The notes: generated from the sequence alone by a model not told the origin. 64,000 nucleotides of DNA from Zoroaster sp. YZ-2022 (GCA_029582265.1 CM055819.1:38389934-38453933), one strand, 5' to 3'. Shown: positions 33,836 through 46,499, counted from the stretch's first letter. Translations and numbers: made by a program.

Positions 33836-34912
33836 TGCTTACTGCAGTGACCGAGTACAGAGTCTGAGTGCCTTCCAATGACTGGATCAAAATAGCGCGC
33901 TGGATGAGAATGTAATTCCTTGGACTATAAATTTTTTGGTGACAATTAGTATTTTTACATGCAAGGACAAATCTAAATTACAGGTACACGTACATCATCT
34001 GACCAAAACATTTAAAGAAAAGTAGGATGCATGATATCTACAAACATTTATTTATTTATTTATATTTATAATTACTTTTTTTACAGGTTTTTACTACCAT
34101 TGTTCATAAACAGAAGAAAAAAGTATATTTTCTGAAGTGCAATTTAATTTATCTCGTTTTTTTCCTGGCTGTATTAGACACAACTAAAAATATGCAAATA
34201 CAGCCTTTAAAAAGAAAGTAAACAACATAAAACATGGAATACATGTATATTTTCTTTTCTTTATTTCTCCATATTTATAAAAGACAAAGTAATGAAACAC
34301 AACAGTAACATATTGCAGGTTTTTGTAGTCATACTGAGTGTAAATGTCATGTTTGTTTTGTTTGACATGTCGGTAAACAATAAATGGGTATTAACGGAAG
34401 CCTTTGAAAAAAAAGTGGCCATGGTCTTGTGTATTTGTACTCACAACCATCTGCTTTCTAAATGAAGATATTCTTAAACCACTCAACCAGTGAATATACA
34501 GTGCTGATAGGCCTTCGTAGTATTAACATGTACAGTATTAAATCTGACATTGTCACTTATTACCTGTTACAAATGAGTGCGCAAAAAAATAAAAAAAATA
34601 AAAAAAAATTTACCGTCATCCCACCCTAATATTTTTGGCTAAAAAAAAGAAAAGATTTTACCCACCTACCCACCCTAATATTTTTCAGTGTAATAGGAAA
34701 CAGCTATTTTATTTGGCCTATAAGCAGTTTGTAACAGCTAATTCCCTATTTGAACAAAAAAATTACAAAAATTGTATGTATTTCCATACATAAAATCAAA
34801 CAGAAAACGAACATTTTTCACAAAAAACGATGACTCAGCACTTTTTGGTGGAATATATTATTGCCAGAACATCATTTAAGGGTATTCAGAACTTCAAATT
34901 CCAAAATTCACT
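33836..34912. other. AT-rich spacer
   Basis: Poly-A and poly-T patches; a repeated phrase CCACCCTAATATTTTT at 34622 and 34670. No gene recognised. Confidence 0.4.
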
Positions 34913-35271
34913 ACACCGTAATGCACATGTTGATGAAAGAACCAGTGCTAATCCCATCCACCATGGCGCCTCTAGAGTTGACACAAGACAAACAATCAGT
35001 ACACCGTAATGCACATGTTGATGAAAGAACCAGTGCTAATCCCATCCACCATGGCGCCTCTAGAGTTGACACAAGACAAACAAGCAGTACACCGTAATGC
35101 ACATGTTGATGAAAGAACCAGTGCTAATCCCATCCACCATGGCGCCTCTAGAGTTGACACAAGACAAACAAGCAGTACACCGTAATGCACATGTTGATGA
35201 AAGAACTAGTGCTAATCCCATCCACCATGGCGCCTCTAGAGTTGCCACAAGACAAGCAAGCAGTACACCCA
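34913..35271. repeat. 88-bp minisatellite, four copies
   Basis: Units beginning ACACCGTAATGCACATGTTG start at 34913, 35001, 35089 and 35177, nearly identical, with a partial fifth start. 88 is not a multiple of 3, so each unit shifts the frame; open frames on both strands are by-products. Confidence 0.95.
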
Positions 35272-35432
35272 CTTCATCCAAAGATGTCTTTGCTAGCTTG
35301 CCATTTAACCGGGAATGTCTCCAGGACACGGAAATTTCGACCCAAAAGGATCAAAAGGATGAATGCTGTTATTTTATAATAGTTTTTGAATAAACTATTT
35401 GAGAAAATCAAATCAAAATATAGTGGACCTGT

Positions 35433-35516
35433 GCAACAATGGTTAAGATATGTGCAGCCATAGGTTGTCAGGTCAAGGGATGTGCAAAGGAGTGGAAAGT
35501 AGAATTCCTTTCACAA
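35433..35516 (+). CDS. Possible short first exon (THAP-like start), doubtful
   Basis: ATG at about 35440 gives MVKICAAIGCQVKGCAKEWK then VEFLSQ up to a strong donor (CACAA|GTAAGT). MVxxCxxxxC is how THAP zinc fingers begin. A later piece after an acceptor-like CTCGATTTCAG at about 35789 reads KNRSSTGEKQMALLHLH, also THAP-like, but joins only with an unusual donor after CQ (GTCAAG). The rest of a THAP domain was not found. Either a decayed P-element-type transposase start or chance. Confidence 0.25.
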
Positions 35517-35849
35517 GTAAGTAAAATAGTCTGTAGACAATAACTTAATCATCTTGTTCAAACGCAACGGTAATGTTAGACCTATAAGTTCCCAAAGTAA
35601 ATCTTATGGCGCAGATTTTGTTTCGCTTCGTAAAAGAGGAGTTCTCAGGAAATATCAGTAATTGACATTTCCCAACTGTTAGAAAGGTTGTCATGAGTAA
35701 AATAAACAACATAAATGTTATTATCACCAGCCAAGCAAAAATATTGTAAAAAGTAATTTTATCCAAACTCCTTTTGTCTCGATTTCAGAAAAACCGAAGT
35801 TCCACTGGAGAAAAACAAATGGCACTCTTACATTTACACGTTTACACCT

Positions 35850-37067
35850 ATGTTGCAGTTTTGGGGCTTTTTGTTTTTTTGTTGTTTGTTTTTTGTGGGG
35901 GGAGGCTTTATGGTAATGTCTCGTAAAGGATTAAAGTATAATGTATGTTTCCCAAACCAATGTTGCATTTGTACCTTCTATTTAAAAGTGGCGGCAGTAC
36001 AGGCCCTAACACCGAAAGCAAAGTTATTTTTGTAAAACAATAACTTTTACAAAATATAGCGTTATTATTACGATAAGTGAACCAAAATGCCCCAAAACTG
36101 CAACATAGGTGGTACATTTTTCCTTTTCTAGGTTTCCTACAGAAAAAATCAAAAAGAAATGGGTGGGGGCTATTGGATATATGTATTGTATTATAACATT
36201 TGCAGTAGATAAGTCTTGTGCATTTAAATAGTCTTGCAGTGGTGAAGAGCAAGTGAACTTTCCCCATTCCAAAAATAGACAGTGTCCCTTTCTCCCACAT
36301 TTATTGTTAATTTCATAATTTGTTGATTGATATTCCGTATTAATTGAATCCTAAATCAATTTGTTTCAAAACAACATCTCAGCCAGATCATATGGTAATT
36401 TTAAGTTATTAGTACAGTCCTTGTACAATTATTTTCTTTGAATTAAAAAAATGTTTGAATTAAAAAAGATCATATATGATGAATAGAGGTTGTACACAAT
36501 TTAGTATTATTTAGGCAAAGACAATCGCCCTTTTGGTGAAATATTCAAAGGTAATGGTTGGTAAGACCAGAGACAGTGTGATTCACCAGGGCATCACATG
36601 TAATGTTCTATTTACTTTGCTTGTTCATACTAACAAATCTCCCGATGGTTTATTCAATGTGATTGAGAAATCAAAACTTCCTTCTGCCTAGCATCTGTTT
36701 ATCATATTGATATGCATTTAACAAAAACACTTGCGTATTTATAAATTGGATGTATAAAAGAAAATTATTATTTGTAAAGCTGCGAACTTCAAATATATGT
36801 TGTAATTAAAACAAATTATCCTTTTGTAAAAACTGTTTACATGAAGGGATACCCCCACGACCATCAACTCTGATAGAAATGTTGTGCTACTGGTCCTATG
36901 TGAAGTTGTATATAGGTATAGGCCTACAGAGACACTTGTTATTATTGTTATTATGTCCAAAAATGCATGTTTTTATTCGTAAATGTTTCTTTTCTTACTA
37001 ACACATTTTTTATGTGATTGACAAAACCAAAATTCTTTCTGCCTAGCAACTGTTTGTCATATTTATG
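35850..37067. other. Spacer with a TTAA-MITE-like end
   Basis: At 35945-35985 AACCAATGTTGCATTTGTACCTTCTATTTAAA resembles the TTAA MITE terminus in parts. No gene. Confidence 0.35.
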
Positions 37068-37327
37068 TACACTCACTGGCCAAAAGTATTGAAACATGCT
37101 CAAAATAGCACTTTACAGTAACAGGTGAGATAATCATTTAATCTGATTTCATCGATCGTGTATTTCATAGCAAGAACAGTAAAAAAGAACATTGACTTCA
37201 AAACAAAGGCAATTTCAAAAAGTCTTAAGTCTTAAGTCTTAAATAAAATAAATTATTGTAACACAGTTCTCCAAACTGAACTTTGGTGTGAATTTCAATG
37301 TTGCAATACTTATGGCCAGTGAGTGTA
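37068..37327. mobile_element. Tc1/mariner-type MITE, copy 2
   Basis: Same ends and interior as 25427-25677, same orientation; TA borders. It has an extra CTTAAGT repeat at about 37222-37240. Confidence 0.9.
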
Positions 37328-38175
37328 CATTTAAATTGTATTTGTAAATTACTCTTTTCTTAAAAGAATTTAAAAGAAAATTATAATTTGTAAAACTGAG
37401 AACTTCCAAATGTATGTTGTAATTAAAACGAATTCTCCTACATGAAAAGGCTTATAAATAAGGCGGTCATAATTATTCACTTTAATAATTTTCCGTTAAT
37501 TTTAATTATGTTTAACAAAAATCAGTATTTTAAATCACATTTTCACAAGTAAAAGAACATTAAACAACTGAACACAATTGGCGCACGTACGAATGGGCGT
37601 GGATACGGGTTGGCAAGCTAATGTGGCGGTATGGGCATTCCCCGTTAATACATTTACATACAATTACATATGACTGGAGCGTATCACCGAGCATGTCATT
37701 TACGTGCGAGGTCCATGTAGTTCTTTCATTTTATTGTTTTACATTCTCAATTCCACTGTAACTTTTAAGTATATTAATTACCTAGATGTTTTTTGTTAGT
37801 TAATTAAGTTTAATTAATGGAATACATCGAACAATATTTTGTTTATTTTGTTATATAAACAAAAAGTAATCCTCACGGACTGATTTTGTGTAGAGTCTTT
37901 CGCCGGTTTTACATGAGGTGATCTCTCTCTTTCTTGCTGTCGTTGTTCGTCACCAGTTCTCTAAACAATTTGCTGTCGTTTTTAACGATGTTTGGAGTGT
38001 GATTCATACTCTTTTTTTGCTAGAGGCTTGGGTCCTTTTGTTTATCCGCTTCCTGCTGCTCACTGGTGAGTTTCGTATGTGTTTTGAAATATTTGTTTTT
38101 GCCGTTTTATTGATTTGAGTTTTGCTCATTGCACATTAACATGAAGACCCCTGTGGTCTATACGACGGCTGTTTG

Positions 38176-38434
38176 TACACTCACTGGCCATAAGTATTGC
38201 AACATCCCCAAAGTTCAGTTTGGAGAACTGTGTTACAATAATTTATTTTATTTTATTTACACTACTTAAGACTTCTTGAAAGTGCCTGTGTTTTGAAGTC
38301 AATGTTCTTTTTTACTGTTCTTGCTCGGAAATTATGTAATACACGATCGATGAAATCGGATTAAATGATCATCTCACCTGTTACTGTAAAGTGCTATTTT
38401 GAGCATGTTGCAATACTTTTGGCCAGTGAGTGTA
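38176..38434. mobile_element. Tc1/mariner-type MITE, copy 3 (inverted)
   Basis: The reverse orientation of copies 1 and 2, with TACACTCACTGGCCA ends and TA borders. Confidence 0.9.
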
Positions 38435-39347
38435 GTTCATTTTTTATGTATATTTTGTAGATATCTTTTACTGGACAGACTGGAGAAAAAGAGGTTGACT
38501 TCGTTTTGGTGGCGCTCGGGGATTACATTTGATTGTACTGGATTACCTTGGATTTGATTTATTTTGAATTTGATTTGATTGGATTTGTTTTATTTCATTT
38601 TATTGAAACCTATAATTACATAAAGTTTACTCTTATTGTATATTTCCAAATTAAGCTAATTTTGTAATAATAAATTCAATCACTGTTATTTGCGAATCAA
38701 AGAAAAAATTGTTTATTTTTGTATTTTTTTGTCTATTTGTCATGGCATCCTAACTTTTACTAGTGGGCGGACTCACAACTAGAGTAATACTACCCTAACC
38801 CTGTCTGTGACACTAATATGTCGAGTTCGTGTGTACACGAGTTTGAAAGCAATTACCTATCACGTTTTCATAACTAAAATGTAAATTTCTATCGTATAGA
38901 GACAAAACAATGCATGCAAATGTCCATTTAAAAACCTTGGTTTCTGGGTACCAGATAAGGTGCTTCAGCATTTGCTAATGAAACCAACCAAGCCGCGTAT
39001 TTCGTCCAATAACGAAAAGCTGAAGCTAGCCGCTAAGTCAACATACAAATACGTTCACGCGTACGTGAAATTTCTACATTGCTTTCTGTTCAAAATATTT
39101 GTCAGTATAAACAAAGCATACCACACATCTTGAACAAAAACAGATGGACTGATAATATGAAAGACCATGACATTAATTTTGTCAAATTGTACATAAACTA
39201 AAACACAATCCGACGATTGATCATTATTTTTTATAGAATTGTACCGGTACTTTTTTCAGAAAAATGTATTCTTTGAAATGTCCTTTTAATTATTGTCATT
39301 CATGTTGCTTTTCAGTGCAAATTCGCATTAAAAAAGGGATTACTTAC
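38435..39347. other. Spacer; intron side of the exon at 39348
   Basis: AT-rich with GATTTGATTTGATT-type repetition at 38530-38590. No gene recognised. Confidence 0.4.
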
Positions 39348-39546
39348 CTTGTTTTTTGTTCACGCCCTTTCGACAAGTTGATCTAAATTTGGCGAAAGCC
39401 TTCGACATAAGCGCGGCGCGGTCATCACCGGGTTCGGCCTGGGTCATAGCCCCACACATGTCACCATTTACATAGATCACAAGGGACATGGTGATTGCCA
39501 AAGTAAATGGCAAAATCAGGGCTAAAATGAAACTAGAATATCTCAT
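39348..39546 (-). CDS. First exon of an unidentified membrane-anchored or secreted protein
   Basis: ATG 39546 on the - strand gives MRYSSFILALILPFTLAITM then SLVIYVNGDMCGAMTQAEPG and a basic end, RSTCRKGVNKKQ. The donor is excellent (AACAAG|GTAAGT, exon end 39348), phase 1. Residues 5-27 are hydrophobic: a signal peptide or a type II signal anchor, with Cys soon after. An upstream in-frame ATG (39759) exists, but the segment between looks like untranslated leader. No family recognised; later exons would lie to the left on the - strand and were not found. Confidence 0.5.
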
Positions 39547-39799
39547 TGTAAACTTCAGAGAGTGCGAGATGTTGACTGAATTCAGAATCACACATCCACT
39601 CCTAAGACAGCTGGCTTCCAAAGTGACGCCGAGCCGCACTGCGTACCATCGCCCACCGTTTTGGTTTTTGGTTGCCATAGTAACCATCAAACCATGACAT
39701 CGGTATGAAATCACCTTAAAATGTTTATGTAGCTTTTTTGTGACGAAAGCCTTAGACAAATCCAGAAAAATACCAATCGAAAATTGTTAATTTTCGATA

Positions 39800-40755
39800 G
39801 CATATATAATTTTATTCAATGGACTTAAAATTGTTTATTTAGTGGAGCGTTGTTCTCTGAAGCCGTTATTGTGACTCTGATAAAGAATTTTTGAAAACAC
39901 AGACTGTATCAATATATGTCTATAAATACCGATGTCGTGTTTACATCTCTTTTTAAGGTACTTCATTGGCCATTTTTAAGTATCACTAAAAACTCCAGTC
40001 GTACATGACACGTTAAAAATGGCTTGGATAAAGCATTCTTTGCTTCCGTTATGACAATGAACCTATTCCGTCACAACCTGGAGCTTTATCAGAGGGGAGT
40101 TTAACACCTGTCACCAAGAATGGACTCAAAAGAGTGTTCAGACAATGGAAGTTCCCTATTACCAATATTGAGAAAATAATTATTGAAATCATTGGCAATA
40201 TCTATATCATTGTCAACTCTTATATCATTATGGACAAAATATGATGGACTTGTTTAATAAACAAGCGGTAATTATTTCAATTGAAATCAAAATGCACAAC
40301 TGATTATCTATGTCGGATTGTTCTTTAAAAAAATACACAAAGAATTTCTGGGAAATTCGCTGGAAATTGATTATCCCCATGAATTGTATTAAAGGAATAA
40401 AAGTTTGTCGTGCGGATTTTGCCACGGGATAAAGACCGAGGATCGTGGCTACGGAAGATACAGGACTGAGCCGAAGGCGAGGTCCTTTATCGCCCGTGGC
40501 CACGGGCCATACTCGCATACAGGTTGGTTATTATCGCTGGGATGATGACATTCAGTCCAATCAGATTGCCTTAACTGCAGGTATTTATGAATTTTCTACA
40601 TAGATTTCAGTCAATAACATGTAATAAGTGTCGTGAAAACCGGCCAAACATAATTATTGAGGGACACAATATTTATTCCTCTAGTCCCGTTACGTAAACA
40701 AAGCCGTCCCGATATGGTTTAGTAAATACAGGGACTGAATCATGATTTTTGAAGG
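39800..40755. other. Spacer
   Basis: A GC-richer patch with CCACGGGATAAAG and its near inverse CTTTATCGCCCGTGG at 40423-40505 may be a worn inverted repeat. No gene. Confidence 0.4.
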
Positions 40756-40759
40756 GGGA

Positions 40760-40969
40760 AGTGGCGTAACTATGGGGGAAGGGGCGCACGGGGGGAACGT
40801 TCCCCCAGCCGAGGTCCGTGCCCCCCGGGTGCCTCCCCCATTCATAATTTTGAAAATATGGGTTCCTATTTGAGACTGCAGGATTCAAGTATTGACATGC
40901 CCCCCCCCCCTAGAAAAAGTGGTGCACCCCCTAGTGCCCCCTGAAAATTGGACCGTAGTTACGCCACTG
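40760..40969. mobile_element. hAT-type MITE (AGTGGCGTAACTA ends)
   Basis: The left end AGTGGCGTAACTATGG is mirrored by CCGTAGTTACGCCACTG on the right. G/C-rich interior. The flanking duplication is masked by G runs. Confidence 0.75.
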
Positions 40970-41392
40970 GGGGGCATTCAAAAATTATTCGCTCTTGATC
41001 TCTCCAGGAAACTTAAAATATGCAGCCAAAAGGGTTCAGGACCCATGGACCCCCCCCCCCCCTCCTGTTCCAAAGCTGGCATACCGTTGTGTATAATTTC
41101 ACCTAAATTCCTTGATTTGTAAGTTCAAAAGCGATTCTTTTAATTTATTTTGCAAATCCTTAAAGAAAAGTGTGGTCAGTATATGGGCTTCTGATGATCA
41201 TTAGAGTCAGCACGTGTGAAGTGGGCGTGGTTTATGTAGGTTTATGTAGGTTTATGCTATAGCAGAAAAATTGCTTAAACATAAGCGTATTTCACAGGTT
41301 AGCAAGAAAATTCAGAGTGGCGCGTGCGCGTTCACCATGGATTTTGCCAACAATAACGGCCAACAAGTTAGCGTGCCTTTCTCTATGCTTAA

Positions 41393-41570
41393 AGGGCCGG
41401 TCACACTGCAGCGATTACAAGTAACGATAACGAAAACGACGCAAAAGAACGCATTCTATTGGTTAAATTGTACCGCGCGGAATACGCGCACGCTTATTTA
41501 ACCAATCGATGGCGTTCATTAGCAGCGTTCTCGTTCTCCTTACTCGTTATCGCTGCAGTGTGACCGGCCC
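41393..41570. mobile_element. 178-bp TTAA-flanked MITE
   Basis: GGGCCGGTCACACTGCAGCG is mirrored by CGCTGCAGTGTGACCGGCCC; TTAA lies at 41389-41392 and 41571-41574. Arms about 50 bp, no ORF. Confidence 0.9.
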
Positions 41571-41574
41571 TTAA

Positions 41575-42124
41575 CGGTTAGCAGCGCTGAAATGAAAAAC
41601 GAACTCTTTCTACCCGGAGTTATTTTACATGTATGGACGGAATTAATGTAATTAGTGTAATTTGATACTGTAATTTGATACTCTAAACATCAAGGTCAAG
41701 TGTGGAAATTATTAATAATTTTTTTTCATCTTTTGCCAATTGAAGAGAGTAAGGTATCAAAATAAAGGTTATGACTTACTGAGTGTGAATATTGAGATGG
41801 GGGTCATGTTGGGAATACCCATAATGCATTGCAGCCATCCAAATATAAACTTATGTTTATCGTTCCGTAGAATAAATAAATATCAATAAATCTACAAGGT
41901 ATTGGAAATATGCATTGTATAATAAACAAAGGTGGTTTGTTTATGTTAGAATATGTCAGGGCATAATAAAATTACCCATAATGGTTTGAAACCCACTGTT
42001 TCAAAAATCATAATTTACAACATTGATACAACATACCGGGGTACCGTATCGCGTATATCGCTATATCGCTATTGTACTTGGTACATATGACCTCAGATTA
42101 ACAGCTTTTACGGTCGTTTTTTCC
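41575..42124. other. Spacer
   Basis: AT-rich; short repeats (GGTTTATGTA at 41229-41255 upstream). No gene recognised. Confidence 0.4.
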
Positions 42125-42277
42125 CTAAAAGTCAAAACTTCCATCACTGTCAGGGTGTTCAAAGTCAACATCGTCAGCATAATCACCTTCATCAGCACTT
42201 CCCACTTCATAATTCCATGAAAATTTCGTGTGTTTCGCATCTTGTTGTGAGTTCCATGGAGGCCTCCATTTTTTAAT
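42125..42277 (-). CDS. Acidic C-terminal coding fragment, unidentified
   Basis: On the - strand a frame without Met runs from just after a stop (42278-42280) to a stop at 42125-42127. It reads IKKWRPPWNSQQDAKHTKFS, WNYEVGSADEGDYADDVDFE and HPDSDGSFDF. The Trp-rich start and the strongly acidic tail are protein-like rather than random. It may be the last exon of a host gene or the tail of a lost transposase. I see no good acceptor at its left end, so the exon limit is open. Confidence 0.35.
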   Translation of the reverse strand: MKKWRPPWNSQQDAKHTKFSWNYEVGSADEGDYADDVDFEHPDSDGSFDF

Positions 42278-42864
42278 TCAACGTGTGTGGTAAACCGCAT
42301 AGGGTCATGTGTAATTAACGTAAACAAAAACTTGACACAATCTGAGCTCTCGGATCGGAGTGTTTCGTCAGTTCTCGTAGTCATAAACATCATCAATAAT
42401 CAATATTTATTAGCTAATTTGCATTGAAGGTACATGACCTCAAATTCTTATTGGTTAGTTGCGTATTCTGTTGTCAAAACAAGTCAAAACACAACGATGT
42501 TGTCAGGTGATGACGTCGGGCCTATGTAGTGTGCGCGTCAGGGTTCTAAAAGGGCGCGCCGTCCGTTTACGACGCGCAAATCGGCTTCTAAAGAGGCTCG
42601 CCGTCCTGCCAACGTAGTGAATTGTAGAAATGGAACTTTATCCTTTCGACGAACATTAAAGAAGTGGCAGGCTCTTACCAATAAGTGAACCAGTTGCTAC
42701 TTTGAAATTGAAACATGGAAAAGTGTAACAGTGTGAATTTCATTGCACAAATGTCACAAATGCTTGCCCAATAAGACTGATTGTACGCCGCGGGAAGCTT
42801 AGGCGAATTTGAATGCTGTCGGTGTGTAATTTTAAATTGGGTGCGCATTTTTGTTAACTACATG

Positions 42865-44252
42865 CAGTGGCGGATCCAGGGGGGGCCAACGGGGGCCATG
42901 GCCCCCCCCAAAAAAAACCGAAGCTGTACGCCCCCCCCCCCCCCCCCAAAAAAAAAAGAAAAGAAAAGAAAAGAAAAGAAGAAAAAAAAGGGGGAAAAAG
43001 AGAGAAAAACAAAACCCCACAACTTTACGCCCCCTCCTTGTGCAGCTAAGTCTTGCTTATACGTTCAGCTTTTGTTAAAGTATGCAAATTACAACACACT
43101 GATTGGCTACATGAATGTGTTCATAATCCTACTCACGATCCAACATTGCCACAAAATTTGCAATGGTAGTTTGTGCAGTTAAGCCAAGCTGCATTAGACG
43201 AGGCGTACACGGTGATTGTATGCATGGCTTATGCACACGCGACTGGTTGTGTGGGGTTTCCTGGATATTAGGTGAGCCATGCAACGTCCGCAATGTAGGC
43301 CTACGTTTAGACTTGGCGCGAACATCGCGTGCATAAAACGCATTTCAATCTTGTGAGTACGAGCAGGAGCAGTGACTTGAAAGATTCGTCTTCCATCGTC
43401 ATATGAGCAGTAAGTATCAACGTAAAATACAGTGGGCTGTTTTTGCAGCACTGTGTAGATTACACAATAATGTATGTACATACCATAACACTCTGGGGAC
43501 TCCATGCGGGCACCAGCCTAACCCAGATGAGTGGCCATATCTTAAAACATGTCAATGATTGTTTTTCTGAAAATCTACCCTTTTGTAGAAAGGATCAATT
43601 TTGATCAATAATAACTGCCGTTAATTCCAGAGTTCTGTGTCATCAATGGATTATTTCAGGCGGCTTTATTTAAACATTAATTTGCATTAATAACTTTTAC
43701 AACTTGCACACTCCAAGGTGGAGCGTACCCTGACTGCTTTGCGTTCAACCATGAGAGAGGATCGCCTGGAGTCTCTCATCCTCCTTCAAGCTCATCGTGA
43801 CCGTCTCCCAACCACCACTCGGGTTATTGAGTACTTCGCCACAAGCGGTGTCCATCGATTGAACTTTAGTTTCTTGCTTTAACTGATTGTTGTTGTTTCC
43901 TCCAATCGCCACATTTTGCCATACAGGTATTTCAACGACCATTATAGGGCTCATATACAGTGGAAAAAGCTAATCTATTTATGAATAATATTTGTCCGCT
44001 CAGAGCAACCAGAAGCTAAGCATTTCCGGAAACCCTGCATTAGTCAAGTGGTTAGACCGCAGGACCTAGCCTACAATCACAAGGTTGCGGGTTCAAATCC
44101 AAAGCTTATCACTGAAATTTCATACTAAATCAAGTATTGTCGTCTAGACCCACAAAACAAACAAACCCCACCAGAAACGTTCTGCGCTCGCAAATACGCC
44201 CCTCCACTGAGCATTTGGCCCCCCCTAAACTTTGGGCCTAGATCCGCCGTTG
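42865..44252 (+). mobile_element. hAT transposon, 1.39 kb, with 8-bp target duplication
   Basis: The ends are CAGTGGCGGATCCAGG and CCTAGATCCGCCGTTG, flanked by ACTACATG at 42857-42864 and 44253-44260. The interior starts with C- and A-rich tracts and carries a transposase C-terminal remnant at 43719-43881. A tRNA-like word (CAAGTGGTTAGACCGC ... GGGTTCAAATCC) lies at 44043-44100. Confidence 0.9.
43719..43881 (+). pseudogene. hAT transposase dimerisation-domain end
   Basis: Reads VERTLTALRSTMREDRLESL, ILLQAHRDRLPTTTRVIEYF and ATSGVHRLNFSFLL before the stop. 'ER-FS-LR---STM-E-RL--L-LL--HR' is the hAT C-terminal dimerisation block. It lies inside a flanked hAT element. The catalytic domain upstream has been lost, so it is inactive. 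Confidence 0.85.
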
Positions 44253-44381
44253 ACTACATGACACATTAAATGAAACTGATTGATCGTTTAAGCAAACTGA
44301 ATGATGATTTTGAGGAGCAATCAACTATTTATTGCGTTGAGAGCCTTACTAAGATGACAAGGTTGTAGCCATCTTGTTTCT

Positions 44382-44570
44382 CTACAATATCAATCCATGT
44401 TGAACCTCAAAGGCCTCAAATCCTTTGTGGACATGGGGAGGGGTTGAAATAAGGCGAGTGCGAAGCTGGTGGCTTGTGGTGTCCCGGGCCCGCCCAATGG
44501 CCCTGTATTTGTGTCGGGTAGGGTTCTGAAGGCCCTTACACTGCGACATCTGGAGAGTTAAAATACACAT
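44382..44570 (-). CDS. Possible terminal exon, unidentified
   Basis: On the - strand, after an acceptor-like TTTTAACTCTCCAG, the frame reads MSQCKGLQNPTRHKYRAIGR then ARDTTSHQLRTRLISTPPHV and HKGFEAFEVQHGLIL to a stop. It is GC-richer than its surroundings. It could belong to the - strand PAN-domain gene or to a repeat; no family recognised. Confidence 0.2.
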   Translation of the reverse strand: MCILTLQMSQCKGLQNPTRHKYRAIGRARDTTSHQLRTRLISTPPHVHKGFEAFEVQHGLIL

Positions 44571-44980
44571 GCAGTGGTGTTCATATTGGCCAACTCGATC
44601 CCCCCTCCCCCCCAAAAAAAACAAAAAAACAATAACATAAAAACAGACAAACAAACAAAAAACACCGTGGCAGATTCAAGTAAACACCACTGAAGTAATT
44701 TTACATATCCCAGTATAATATGCAGGTTATACACGATTGGTAATATCGACAAAACGTATAAAATGATCACAGTTTTACATGCAACAGCCTTGGTGAAATT
44801 TGTTGATGGTATCACGCATCTCTTGAACAATTTTTGTCCCAGGTAAAATAATTTCCCAGCTGAATTCAACAAATTCTATGTTAGAATTTTATTATTAACG
44901 ACGCAACGCAACAAGTTGAAACTTTTAATGACTGCATGGTTGTTTATTATAGGTATATAAAGAAAGTAAGGATACTTATA

Positions 44981-45711
44981 GAAGCAGTTTTGACAACCTT
45001 ACCAATAGTGTATAATGGCTTGAAAGAGAAGTTACAACATTGGTAGAAACACGCGTGTAGCGACAAAACTGCGGTGTATGTGCGGTTTGCGTAAACAAAA
45101 TCCACGCATCAGGTTTTATGTATGTTCGTCAAGTTCGTAGGGACACCAACGCACCCGTGCCTACACTGATGTATTGTCGTAACGCTCAAGTGACGAACAG
45201 CCATCAAAATTAAGTTAATTCTTTAACATTAAATCTTGGGATTATTTCATTAAAAACACTCTTTGAGATGCATGGTATTTAATGATGAAATTATACTGCC
45301 AAGTTACAGCAGTATCACACAGGTAAAATTAAACAATTATTATGAAAACTTGTTTTCTGTAGTAGCAAATGTTTGGTTAAATCGTCACCGTACACGAAGG
45401 TGAAAGTCCAACCTGGGCTATGTATCAGAACGGAATCCAATCAAATAATGGCCGCCGATTATATGCCTTACTAATTATGTCGATGACGTCATGTGAAGTA
45501 TTTTATGAGACTGTTATAGATTAATAAATTATAAATTGTTTTGAAGGCGAAATATGCTTTGATTTGTAATACTTAAAAGGTATAGAACATTATGAATGTT
45601 GAGAGTTTTATTTCGGGAAACCTTTAAATATATAAAATGATAACCCATAAAGCAAAATTTGATACCATCATCAACTTTCACAAAAAATCTATTATTTAAT
45701 TATTTTAGAAT
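44981..45711. repeat. Direct duplication, copy 1
   Basis: Nearly identical to 48954-49712 from GAAGCAGTTTTGAC to TTAATTATTTTAGAAT. No ORF of note. Confidence 0.95.
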
Positions 45712-46495
45712 TCCAAATTATTATTAGATGAAATTATTGCATCGGGAGATAAAGAATTTATTTAATTTGGCCTATACCGAGTATTTGGCATACTCAGTAC
45801 TTTCCGAGTACCGAGTTGTTTTTACTGTTTACTAATTACAAAAATACTTCAGAAGCAGAATTCAGAAGTCTGTGGATAATTTGTTCATCTTTACCGTACC
45901 CATAGCCCCACCTCAACCACTATCCTTTTTGGACAAATTATTTTCCATTGGATTTCCAACTGAAATTCTGAAATGTGGGTTCGTAATGGAATATTGTTGT
46001 AGCTACACTGACAGTTATATTATGTGCACAGCAGAATGGTTGATATCAACTTAGTGTCGTACCCAGGACTTTCAGATTGGAGGGCAAACTATAATTGTTT
46101 GTGAGAGTACCGACCAAAAAACGACAAAATACCAAATTTAGCGACAGACCCATTTTGACCGACAAGTAGAGCCATGGCATTCTTTCCCCCACTCCGACTA
46201 TACTGAGTTCTATACACAGGATCTCCCACACTGAAGAATCTAGGGGGGGGGGGGTTAAAGGAAACGTGTGCCGGCCGGCTTATGTGTATGTAGCATACGT
46301 TCTCATTTTAGCCCCATTTGTTTAGCCATGTGCTTCTTTTTTTAAATTATACTTTAAAATGTAGGTACAAATATTGTATAAATGGTGTGTAACCTACGCC
46401 ATTGATAATTGCATAATATGTTTGTGTGAATCGCCGAATTATCATATGATTGTTTTTCTTTTCTTTTCTCCTTGTTTTCTTATTTTCTTATTTTC
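45712..46495. other. Spacer
   Basis: A 60-codon frame at 45872-46054 has no motif. G run at 46242. No gene. Confidence 0.4.
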
Positions 46496-46499
46496 TTAA

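Noticed and set aside
37918..38118. Hydrophobic 66-codon ORF resembling a membrane protein
   Set aside because: T-rich DNA gives hydrophobic frames by chance; no splice or start context and no motif.
42781..43182. 133-codon ORF with Pro/Lys runs
   Set aside because: It is made of the C- and A-rich start of the hAT element; low-complexity artefact.
44032..44105. tRNA gene inside the hAT element
   Set aside because: Only A- and B-box-like words; no acceptor-stem pairing seen. Probably a tRNA-derived scrap.
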